The notes beneath the pieces were generated by a model that was not told where the DNA came from, made no database searches, and was given only the letters and a program-made list of their open reading frames with translations. Of a stretch of 38,776 nucleotides of DNA, positions 1-8,600 are shown one piece after another (the stretch's first letter is position 1; each line of letters opens with the position of its first letter). The position numbers and the translations under genes are program-made. Origin of the DNA: an uncultured Prevotella sp. (GTDB taxonomy: Bacteria > Bacteroidota > Bacteroidia > Bacteroidales > Bacteroidaceae). The stretch covers positions 1-38,776 of the forward strand of contig CAMWKM010000010.1 in NCBI GenBank assembly GCA_947174835.1. Reading direction: 5' to 3'.

Positions 1-51
1 GGGCGCTATAGTTAAGAGGGGGGAGAGGAAAGGAGGGAGAGGGGACACCGT

Positions 52-112
52 GCTTGAAGCCTCCAAAAGCATCGTTTGAAGCCTTCAAACCACCCGTTTG
101 GAGCCTCCAAAC
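52..112 (+). repeat. Triple 22-bp hairpin element, copy 1
   Basis: Three units start at 52, 74 and 96, an exact 22-bp period. Each is a 17-bp near-palindrome of the form GTTTGRA-GCC-TYCAAAC followed by a 5-bp spacer (gcatc, then caccc). Unit 2 pairs GTTTGAA with TTCAAAC and unit 3 pairs GTTTGGA with TCCAAAC, so stem changes are compensated. Unit 1 is less regular (starts GCTTGAA, ends TCCAAAA). The same three-unit arrangement with the same spacers occurs at 21213-21273. It resembles a REP/BIME-type dispersed intergenic repeat; function unknown. Confidence 0.85.
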
Positions 113-188
113 ACCCGGAAATCAGCATCGGTACGCAACTGCTGCCGAGGCATCTTTGCCATATCTATTGCATCAACCGCGATGAACG

Positions 189-228
189 ATGTCCGCCAAT
201 GTCCGCCAATGTTCGCCAATGTTCGCCA
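189..228. repeat. 10-bp tandem repeat, four units
   Basis: Four head-to-tail 10-mers: ATGTCCGCCA twice, then ATGTTCGCCA twice, followed by a partial ACG. The units differ only by one C/T at position 5, in blocks, as expected from slippage or unit duplication. It lies outside any credible gene. Confidence 0.9.
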
Positions 229-324
229 ACGATTTACCGGAATGTCATATCTTTGCACCGTCAACCTCCACCCTCTGAGCCGCACCGCTAAAGCGTTCTT
301 TGAAATTTTGATTAACCATACGGC

Positions 325-368
325 AGAAAAATAAAAAAGCTTCCACCTGAGTTGGACAGGGTGGAAGC
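325..368 (-). terminator. Rho-independent terminator of the pectin operon
   Basis: A perfect 9-bp stem pairs 339-347 (GCTTCCACC) with 360-368 (GGTGGAAGC) around a 12-nt loop. Read on the minus strand the stem is followed by a T-rich tract (325-338). It sits about 25 bp past the stop of the pectinesterase gene, as expected for the end of the three-gene operon. Confidence 0.9.
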
Positions 369-392
369 CTTGAAATAGGGGAGTGTCGCTTT

Positions 393-3300
393 TTATTTGA
401 TTGCAACCTTCTTGCCGTTGATGATGTAGAGACCACGCTGGACTTTCTCCACACGGATGCCTTGCAGGTTGTAGATCACATCGTCGGCAGTTCCTGCAGT
501 GGCGGTCGGCATACAGATGGCAGTCAGAATGTCTGTCACGCCGGTACGATCCTGAAACTCCTTGGGAGCATCGGCAAACACTTTCTCCTTGGTGTACTTG
601 GCAGCCTCTTCGGCGGTCAGTATGGTCTCATACTCCTTGTTGCCGCTGGAGTGGGTGAATGTGAGCTTGTTTGTGGTGGGTGATACCACAGTGCCGTTCT
701 CGTTCACGGTGTTGTATTCATAGAATGCGTCGGCAGCCGAGTTCATACCGGCAACGGTGAAGCGGCTGGATACAATCTTGGAGGGCTGCTTCAACGTGGT
801 GTTCATCCACACCAGACCGGAGAAGGAACCCCATGCGCGTCCCCAGTTGAAGTCGTTGGAGTGGCAGTCGATGACACAGTGGTCCATCACATAGCCGAAC
901 TTCTTGGCACCGTTGGGAGCGGCAATCGTCACACCGCCCTTGCCTTCCGTCATCTCGCGACTCTCCAGGGTGAAGGTGGTGTTTTCGTAGAACACGTCGC
1001 CACCGCCGCAGATGAAGTCGACCAGTCCGTGGATGTCGCAGTCGACAAAGTAGAACTGACCCTTATTGTTGTTGCTGTAATAGGTGTCCTGATAAGACAG
1101 CATCGTCACATTGCGGCATACGGTATAGTTGCCCTTGTCCTGCAAGCAGACGGCACGTCCGGCAAATGCGGAGGCTTTGCCGGTGTTGGGATCGTAGTAG
1201 GGGAAGGCATTCTTCAGTGTCAGTTTCTCGAGTGTCAGGTAATTGCTGGTGTTGAGCAGTGTGGCTGTTACGCCAATGCCTTCAGCGGTCGGCAGGTTCT
1301 GGATGACGACACCGTCCTGACTTTCACCGAGAATCGTGATGTTGTCGCGTCCGACGGTGGTCAGAGTGGCTTGGCCCAGGTCGTAAGTGCCGTTGGGCAG
1401 ATAGATGGTGATAAGCTCGCTGCCTCCTTCACCGTTGGCAGCATCGAGTGCATCAATGAAGCTTGAGCCGTCGCCAGTCTTCACGGTGAACGTGTTCCCC
1501 TCGCGGGTGTAGTTGGTGGTCGTGGTGTTCAGGATGGTGATACCGTGCACGTATGTCGTGCCGTTGAAGGTCAGTGTGAGGGTACCTTCTTCGCCTTCGT
1601 AGTTAAACGCACCCATGCCACCGTCGTTCTCGGCCTTGGCATCAACCGATGCACCGTTGGATGCTTCGATCTTGGTGTCGGCAGAGTAGGCACAGAGTGA
1701 CAGCGTGATTGATGCCTTCTTGCCAACGAGCAACTCAACCTTGTCACCGTTTCCGAATACCCATCCGTGGTTGTTGTGGTAGTGGCCATTGCCTACGGGA
1801 TTGAATGCCTCGTGGTCTTCTGCATAGAAGAACTGGTTGGTCAAGTCGAAGACATATTTCTTGCTGTCGCTTGGCCCTTCGATCTCGGTCTCAATGGCAT
1901 AGAGGCTGATGTTGGCCGTGACTGCATCGTCGGTGCTGTGCTTCTCGCCCACATAGTTGTTCTTGAACCATCCGCGGGCTTTCTTGCCTTCGGTGGAAGT
2001 GGCATCGGTGATGTTGAATGCAAACTGACCGATCTTGCTGTCTTTCTCAACGGTCTGAGTGCCGAGGGTCTTGCCGTCGGTGTCGATATAGGTCAGGGTG
2101 AAGTCGGGCTTCTGGACGATGCTCAATACGTAGTTCATCGTTGTCTCACCGGCAGTCATTGGGATGGTCACCTTGCAAGCTGTTGCCGTGCCTTCGTAGG
2201 TGACGGTTCCGACCTCACCGCTGGCAGCGGTAACATCGGTCAGAGGATTGGCCTCGCTCACCATTGCTTCTTTCTTTGAGAGTTCGAGGGTTGCCTCATA
2301 TTGCTCGCCAAACACGTCTTCAACGCTGTACTCCGTTCCGTTGATCTTGAACGATGTCAGGATGGGTACTTCCTTTTCGTTGCCGGAGAGTGTTCCCTCT
2401 ATGACGATGTCGGCAAAGCCAAGGCTCTTGCCTTGGTCAAGGCTGTAGATGTTGACGAGCAGGCCGCAGGCTCCTTCGGCAGCAGTTGCTCCGGTAATGG
2501 CGTAACTAAATTCGCTGACGTTCGGGGTGGCATTGTCTCTGTTTGCCTGTTGGCCTTTGTCGAGTGAGACCTGTGTGCCATCGGGATTCTGCCATGCAAA
2601 GTCGAGGGTACCGCCATTGGTGCCATAACGGGTGGCCTTGAAACTGACCTTCGAAGGTGTGAATACCAGACCGGGCTTCGGGGTGATGAGGAAACGCAGG
2701 GCGTTTGTCTCGTCGGCCTTTGACTCCTTGGAGCCAGAGAGCACTGACGTCTGGTTGTTACCTTTATTGTCTTTTCCGTTGATGGTGAAGTTGCTGCCAA
2801 TGGTCACCTTGCTCGAAAGCCAGTAGGCGGCATCGGTGAAAGTGGCTGTCTGTCCCTCTGTACCCAGATCGAAAGGGAAGGTGGCTGTGGCAGGTTCGTT
2901 GTCGAGCACGGCCAGACCTTTGGGGGCTTTCTGCTCTACCTTCAGGGAATAGAAATAGTTGTTGTCGTTGGTCGACGTGACTGTCACGTAGCCCTGTTCT
3001 ACATCGCTACGCTTGGCTTTGTAGGTGGTCTGAGGATTGTCACCGGTGTTCTGGTATTCCTCGCTGTTGCCAATGGTATAGTAGGAATAGCCGGGATAGC
3101 CTTTCACCGTGACGACATCTTCTGTGCTGATGACGGGAATACGAAATTCTGCTCCTTTTCTTACTTGGATGTTGTTTCCATTGTTACGGAATGTTGCACC
3201 ATTGGAAATGATGGTCATTGCGATGCCGTTGTCTTCGATGGCATTCACGGTGCCGCTTTCCGAAGAACCGGACAGTGCTATCGTGGCTTCCATGACGGCA

Positions 3301-3410
3301 GTATCGGAATAGTCCCATGTGGCCGTCGCGTCTTGCGCTTGTGCCTTGGCTGTAGTTGCCAGCACAAAAGCCATGCAGAGAGCACTCCATCTTAATAAAT
3401 GTTTTCTCAT
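393..3410 (-). CDS. Secreted multidomain pectinesterase (CE8)
   Basis: Predicted 1005-aa secreted enzyme that removes methyl esters from homogalacturonan. A signal peptide covers about residues 1-25 (hydrophobic core, then AQAQD). Residues about 27-640 hold several beta-rich modules of unassigned type, perhaps carbohydrate binding. The pectinesterase beta-helix runs from about 645 to 940, with family CE8 motifs: GTYDLG, GRAVCLQ, YQDTYY (about 773), VDFICGGGDVFY (Asp about 797) and WGRAW (about 855). The two Asp residues and the Arg match the family's catalytic set. The last 30 residues (YNLQGIRV...GLYIINGKKVAIK) resemble a short type IX secretion sorting tail and are similar to the end of the lyase two genes upstream. 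It is the third gene of the operon, 43 bp after the GH3 gene. Most CE8 enzymes are 300-400 aa, so the long N-terminal part is unusual. Confidence 0.93.
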   Translation of the reverse strand: MRKHLLRWSALCMAFVLATTAKAQAQDATATWDYSDTAVMEATIALSGSSESGTVNAIEDNGIAMTIISNGATFRNNGNNIQVRKGAEFRIPVISTEDVVTVKGYPGYSYYTIGNSEEYQNTGDNPQTTYKAKRSDVEQGYVTVTSTNDNNYFYSLKVEQKAPKGLAVLDNEPATATFPFDLGTEGQTATFTDAAYWLSSKVTIGSNFTINGKDNKGNNQTSVLSGSKESKADETNALRFLITPKPGLVFTPSKVSFKATRYGTNGGTLDFAWQNPDGTQVSLDKGQQANRDNATPNVSEFSYAITGATAAEGACGLLVNIYSLDQGKSLGFADIVIEGTLSGNEKEVPILTSFKINGTEYSVEDVFGEQYEATLELSKKEAMVSEANPLTDVTAASGEVGTVTYEGTATACKVTIPMTAGETTMNYVLSIVQKPDFTLTYIDTDGKTLGTQTVEKDSKIGQFAFNITDATSTEGKKARGWFKNNYVGEKHSTDDAVTANISLYAIETEIEGPSDSKKYVFDLTNQFFYAEDHEAFNPVGNGHYHNNHGWVFGNGDKVELLVGKKASITLSLCAYSADTKIEASNGASVDAKAENDGGMGAFNYEGEEGTLTLTFNGTTYVHGITILNTTTTNYTREGNTFTVKTGDGSSFIDALDAANGEGGSELITIYLPNGTYDLGQATLTTVGRDNITILGESQDGVVIQNLPTAEGIGVTATLLNTSNYLTLEKLTLKNAFPYYDPNTGKASAFAGRAVCLQDKGNYTVCRNVTMLSYQDTYYSNNNKGQFYFVDCDIHGLVDFICGGGDVFYENTTFTLESREMTEGKGGVTIAAPNGAKKFGYVMDHCVIDCHSNDFNWGRAWGSFSGLVWMNTTLKQPSKIVSSRFTVAGMNSAADAFYEYNTVNENGTVVSPTTNKLTFTHSSGNKEYETILTAEEAAKYTKEKVFADAPKEFQDRTGVTDILTAICMPTATAGTADDVIYNLQGIRVEKVQRGLYIINGKKVAIK

Positions 3411-3453
3411 ACGTTCATTTTGTTTTGGTTAATATTATTAATTAGTTTGAGTT

Positions 3454-5676
3454 TTAAAGTTTGACAGGCAGCACCTTCAGATCCTTGTCGGCACTTGAGG
3501 TGCCTACGAGGACTTCGTATTGGCCGGGGAGAACGTGCATGGTGTTGGTCTGGCCGTCCCACCATTCGAAGCGGTCGCGGGGGAGGGTGACGGTGCACGT
3601 CTGTTGCTCACCAGGGAGTAGCGAGATGCGGGCATAGCCGCGAAGGGTCTTTGAGGGGCCGTCGGTGTCGCCGGGACGACGCAGGTAGACCTGCACGATC
3701 TCGGTGCCCTCGCGCTTTCCTGTGTTCTTGACTTTCACGCTTACCTCAAAACTGCCGTCCTTCTGTTTCTTTATCTTCTCACCTTTCAGTTCGAAGGTGG
3801 TGTAGCTGAGGCCATAGCCGAAGGGGAAGAGCGGCTCTCCGCGGAAGAAACGATAGGTGCGGTTCTCCATCTTGTACTCCTCAAACGGGGGCAGCTGGGA
3901 GTCGTCCTTATAGAAAGTGACGGCCAGTTTGCCACTGGGATTGTAGTCGCCGAAGAGCACATCGGCCAAGGCATGGCCGCCCTGCTCGCCGGCATACCAG
4001 GCTTGCAGAATGGCATCGCAGGTTTCCATTTCGGGAGTCAGGGCCACTGCAGAGCCACTACAGTTGACGAACACGATTTTCTTGCCGGCCTCATGGAGGG
4101 CACGCAGAATGTCGCGCTGCACCTGGGGCAGTTCGATGGTCGTGCGATCGCCACCGTCGAAGCCGGGCACGTTGACCTTTGCCTGTTCTTTTTCAAGGTT
4201 GGGCGAGATGCCGCCAACGAAAATAATGGTCTCTGTATCGCGGGAAGCCTCCAGTATGTCGGCAATGGTATAGGTTTTCTTGCTTGTAGTCTCCATCTGC
4301 AAGGTCGTGCTGCCGTCGGCTGTCTCGGTGCTCTTGCCGATAGCCTTCTGTTCGACGGTCATGCTGGTGAAGTCGCAGGCCTGCATGAAGGGCACCTTGC
4401 CCAGACGGGCCTCAATGCCTTCCAGTGGGGTGACGGTGTGGGCCGGGGTGCCGAAATAGATGCCCCAGAGCATCGTGCTGTCGGCAGCATTGGGACCCAT
4501 GACCATCAGTTTGGTGGTTTGGAGAGGCAGGATGCCGTTGTTCTTCAGCAGTACCATCTGCTCACGACCCATTTGGCGGGCCAGATTGCGGTGTTCCTTC
4601 GATGAGACAACGCTTGCAGGGATGTTGGTCCATTCCACTAACGAGTCGGCATCGAGGTTGCCCAACTCAAAGCGACCTTTCAGCAAGCGGCGTACACTCA
4701 CGTTGATCTGTTCCTCTGAGATGTCGCCCCGGCGAACAGCCTCAGGCAGATCTTTGTAGTTCCTGCCACACTCAACGTCGGTTCCGCTCAGCACGGCCTT
4801 GGCTGAAGCGTTGGCGGCATCGGTCGACACACCGTGGCGCTTGGGCTGCCAGAAGTCACCGATGGCACCGCAGTCGCTGACTACCAGTCCCTTGAAGCCC
4901 CATTCATCGCGCAGAATCTGTTGCAGCAGGCGGTTGCTGCCGCAGCAGGGATCGCCCTCAAACCGCTGGTAGGCACACATGACCTGTTGCACGTTTCCCT
5001 CCTGCACCAGTGTCTTGAAAGCAGGCAGGTAGGTCTCCCACAGGTCGCGGGCGGGCAGATCTTCGATGTTGAACGAATGGCGCAGCTTCTCCGGGCCGCT
5101 GTGTACGGCAAAGTGCTTGGCACAAGCGTGAAGCTTGTAGTAGGGATTGGCTGTGCCTTGCAGACCGCGAACGACGCGAAGTCCCATACGGGCATTCATA
5201 AAGGGATCCTCACCATAGGTCTCCTGTCCGCGTCCCCAACGGGGATCACGGAAGATATTGATGTTGGGTGTCCAGAAAGACAGGGCCTGATATTTGCCGA
5301 TGGGCTTGCCCTCGCGACGGCGCTGGGTGTTTTTGGCACGGGCTTCATCGCTGACGGCTACATAGATTTGTTCTATCAGGTCGTCGTCGAACGAGCAGGC
5401 CATGCCGATGCACGACGGGAACACCGTGGCCAGTCCGTTGCGTCCCACGCCATGCAGGGCCTCGCTCCACCAGTCGAACTGGGGGATGCCCAGTCGGGGG
5501 ATGGCCGGCGATGAGTTCATCATCAACTGTGTCTTCTCTTCCAGCGTCAGGCGTTGCATCAGGTCATCCACGCGCTGCTCTACGGGCAGGGCGGGATTCT
5601 GATAGGGCATCGTCTGTGCTGAAGCGGTTGTGGCGGAAACCACTGCCAGAAAGGCAAATATATATTTCTTCTTCAT
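3454..5676 (-). CDS. Glycoside hydrolase family 3 (beta-xylosidase/glucosidase-like)
   Basis: Predicted 740-aa exo-acting glycosidase releasing terminal sugars from plant-polysaccharide oligomers. It starts with a signal peptide (MKKKYIFAFL...SAQ). The GH3 TIM-barrel domain contains FRDPRWGRGQETYGEDP and KHFAVHSG. The nucleophile region VVSDCGAI has its Asp at about residue 268. The second alpha/beta domain includes VNCSGSAVAL and YNPSGKL, and a fibronectin-III-like C-terminal domain starts near FGYGLSYTTF. The overall arrangement resembles GH3 xylosidases/arabinosidases, but the substrate cannot be read from sequence alone; context suggests a pectin side-chain sugar. It lacks the C-terminal sorting-like tail of its two operon partners, which suggests it stays in the periplasm. 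It lies 18 bp after the lyase gene. Confidence 0.95.
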   Translation of the reverse strand: MKKKYIFAFLAVVSATTASAQTMPYQNPALPVEQRVDDLMQRLTLEEKTQLMMNSSPAIPRLGIPQFDWWSEALHGVGRNGLATVFPSCIGMACSFDDDLIEQIYVAVSDEARAKNTQRRREGKPIGKYQALSFWTPNINIFRDPRWGRGQETYGEDPFMNARMGLRVVRGLQGTANPYYKLHACAKHFAVHSGPEKLRHSFNIEDLPARDLWETYLPAFKTLVQEGNVQQVMCAYQRFEGDPCCGSNRLLQQILRDEWGFKGLVVSDCGAIGDFWQPKRHGVSTDAANASAKAVLSGTDVECGRNYKDLPEAVRRGDISEEQINVSVRRLLKGRFELGNLDADSLVEWTNIPASVVSSKEHRNLARQMGREQMVLLKNNGILPLQTTKLMVMGPNAADSTMLWGIYFGTPAHTVTPLEGIEARLGKVPFMQACDFTSMTVEQKAIGKSTETADGSTTLQMETTSKKTYTIADILEASRDTETIIFVGGISPNLEKEQAKVNVPGFDGGDRTTIELPQVQRDILRALHEAGKKIVFVNCSGSAVALTPEMETCDAILQAWYAGEQGGHALADVLFGDYNPSGKLAVTFYKDDSQLPPFEEYKMENRTYRFFRGEPLFPFGYGLSYTTFELKGEKIKKQKDGSFEVSVKVKNTGKREGTEIVQVYLRRPGDTDGPSKTLRGYARISLLPGEQQTCTVTLPRDRFEWWDGQTNTMHVLPGQYEVLVGTSSADKDLKVLPVKL

Positions 5677-5694
5677 ATTTCTTGTGAGTTTTTA

Positions 5695-8600
5695 TTATTT
5701 CACGACAACTTTGCGACCTTCGATGATGTAGACACCCGGGCGAAGTCCCTCTATTGAGGTGGCTTTCTCGCGAATCAGGTGACCACGCAGGTCGTAGATG
5801 TTACGCGGATGCAGGTTGTCGATGATCTGATGGATGCCTGTGTCGACATTCTTCACGAAGAGCAGACCTTCGGCAATGCGACTGTCGTCCCACTCGATGC
5901 CGTTCTGAGCCTCAATCCTTGGCGTACCGGCAAAGGTCGTGGCTTTGAAAATGCGGATGCTGTCGCCGGGCTGCAGGGTATTGGTGGCCGAGGGGATGAT
6001 GCGGATGGTGCCGTTGATGGTGAGTGTGTTGATGCCGCTGATGCTCGTGCCGCCATTGGAGGTGGCTGTGGCGCACTGCAATGCACCGATTTCAAGGACA
6101 CCGTCGGTGCCGATGGTCACGTTCTTGGAGGCAAAATAGATGTCGCCGGTCGTGGTGCCGCTGTAGGTACCGGGGCGTATGGTGCCATTGATGGTGGCAG
6201 AAGAGTTGGTCAGGGCATTGGCAGCAGTGTTGGTTCCGGAGAACGTGGCTCCCTTGCTGACGCTCAGTTGTCCTGTTCCTAACTTGGTTTTTGAGTTAAT
6301 GCCCAATTCGCCTTCTTTGACAGTCGTGGTGCCCGTATTCGTGTTGGCACCATTCCACGTTACCTTGCCTGTGCCCACTTTCACCAGATTAGCGTTAGAT
6401 ACGACAGTGACAGAGGTGGTCCATATTGCGTCGTTGCCCACCTGCCAGGTGTTGGCTCCCACGCTGGCGCCATTGCTGAAGGTGCAGCTGCCGCCCAATG
6501 AGCCCGTGCCACTCAGTTTACCGATATGGAATGTCTTTCCGCTGTTCTGAACCTCTACGCCCTTTTCAATGTTCATGGTGCCTTTAGGCATACTGCCGGC
6601 AATGTTCATCGTGAAACGCAGGACAGCAGGATCGTCGAGACTTGAGGTCGGCTTGAGAGTTCCTTCAAAATCCGTGAAGTTGCATTGTATCGGTGTTCGG
6701 GTAGCATAGTAGTTGCTGCCTTTCTCCGTGACGCAGTAGATGGTCAGCGTGCCCTTGCCGGAAACCTTATTGGTGTAAGTAGAACGGTTGGCCAGATACC
6801 AGAAACCGGTCTTGCCTTGTGGCACGTTGACGGCATAGCTGCTGCTTGTGTTCTCTCTGAGCGTACCGCCTTGGTACTCGACGGATTTGGCGGGTGTGCC
6901 TGCATTGACGCACTGCACGGTACCGGCTGTTATGACCAGTTTGTTGAGTGCCGTGTTGTTTACGTTCAGTTTCATCCAACCCGTACCTTTCTTGGTGAGT
7001 GTGGTTCCGGTCATGGCACGGTCGACGATATAGTCGTTTGTGTTGTTGATGGCACCGCCTTGCTCGCCCTCGAACATGATGGTTGAGCCGTTGGTGACGG
7101 CTGCTGTCGTGCGCAGTTCACCGCCGTTCTCCATGACGAAGAGGTTGCCATTGGTGACCACGCTGCCGAGATTGCCTTTGGCTTGATTGGCATTGGCCAG
7201 CGATTTCACGATAACGACACCACCGGAAATACGGGTACCGCCTGTATAGGTGTTGTCTGTGTTGATGGTCAGCGTGCCGACACCGCGTTTCACTAACGTG
7301 GTGTTACCCACCAGTGAACCGTCGCCATTGAAAGTATAGGCACCATTGTTGTCGACGATAACGCTATCGGCTTCCAGTTCGCCAGCCAGCGTGACATTCC
7401 TTGACGTGGAATTGCTGTTGAAGATAACTTTGTCACCGGTGACAAAGGACAACTTTTCGCCTGTGGCATCGACGAAATTTTCAGAGATGCCGCGATCCCA
7501 GATTTGGCTGTCATCACCTTGCCAGATAATCTCTGTGGCATCGCGCATCGTCGATATGTTGAGGTAAAGTTTTCCGTCCTCCTGCGAGAGGGTGCACTTG
7601 TATTTTGTTCCGATGCCTTCAATGCGGATGCTTTGCAGGTCATTCGTGATCGTCTCGACCATGCCAAGGAGGTATTTGCCGGTCTGAGTGCCATTGGCGG
7701 AATGGTCGACAATTTCAAAGACGGGCGTGAGATACTGCGGGCCATATTGCCAGGTCTTGGTCTCTATGGTCAGCTGTTTGACGTTTATTTGGTCGGCAGT
7801 CAGGTCGTCGTAGATGTCGAAGATGACGCGTGAACCGAAGCCGAGCTTGAGCGTGTCGGTGGTCAGGATACCTTTGTTGTCACCACGGCCTGGACGTAGT
7901 TTGGCATCGTAGTCCATCTTGATGCTGCGGAAGACACCGCCATCGCTGTTCAGTTCGGCAAAGCGGTTCAGCCAGAGTGGTGAATTTTTCAGTGTACCGT
8001 CGAAGTTCAGCGTTCCTGCCCAGATGTTGGTCTCTCCTGTGTATAGCTGATTGACCTTTGGCAGATTGAGCGTACCGTCGCCTTGCTTGACAAGACGCAT
8101 CGTTCCGGCAAAGGCACCGCCTTCCACATTGCAGGTGTAATAGACATAATTAATCTTGGGATTGCCCGTCGTAACAGTGCTGTTGGTTCCCTGTACCCAT
8201 GAAGGTATATTGAATGTAGCAATCCAAGGTTTGGCGCCATCGCTGACGGTGATCTTCGTATCGTTGGTTTCACATACAATCACGTGCTGGTCGTTCAGGC
8301 TACTGCCGATGGTACCATTGTTGGCTACCTCGGTACGGTTGGTCATTGTGAGGGGGGGAGGAGCCATCGTGATACCTTCCATTTCGCCGAGGAAGTAACT
8401 GGTGTGGGGTGGCTGGTTGTAGCCTATAGACTCCCATACCATACCCTGCCGATACTGATGGTCGTGCCATAGGGTGTAGTTGCGATAGGAAGTCGGTATA
8501 TCAGTAGTGTACACGCGTACATATTTATTATCGCTCGTCCTGACGATAATCTCCTCACGCCAGTCGCCCAAAATATCGCCTGCGGCTGAGGGGGTGTTCT

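Larger units (their letters stand above)
1..392. other. Non-coding stretch before the pectinesterase stop
   Basis: I see no convincing gene here; the short reading frames overlap one another, are repeat-derived and lack good starts. The stretch holds a 32-nt all-purine run (14-45), three tandem hairpin units (52-112), a 10-bp tandem repeat (189-228), an isolated promoter-like box TATCTTTG (248-255, plus strand) and the terminator of the minus-strand pectin operon (325-368). The window starts inside this region, so a gene to the left may be cut off. Confidence 0.7.

Noticed and set aside
248..334. Possible plus-strand small RNA from the box TATCTTTG at 248-255
   Set aside because: No proper -33 element, no gene downstream, and the only hairpin ahead has its T tract on the other strand.
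4834..5514. Long plus-strand frames opposite the pectin genes (for example 226 aa here and 244 aa at 9121-9855)
   Set aside because: They are mirrors of well-supported minus-strand enzymes, have no promoter or start signal, and their proteins show no family features.
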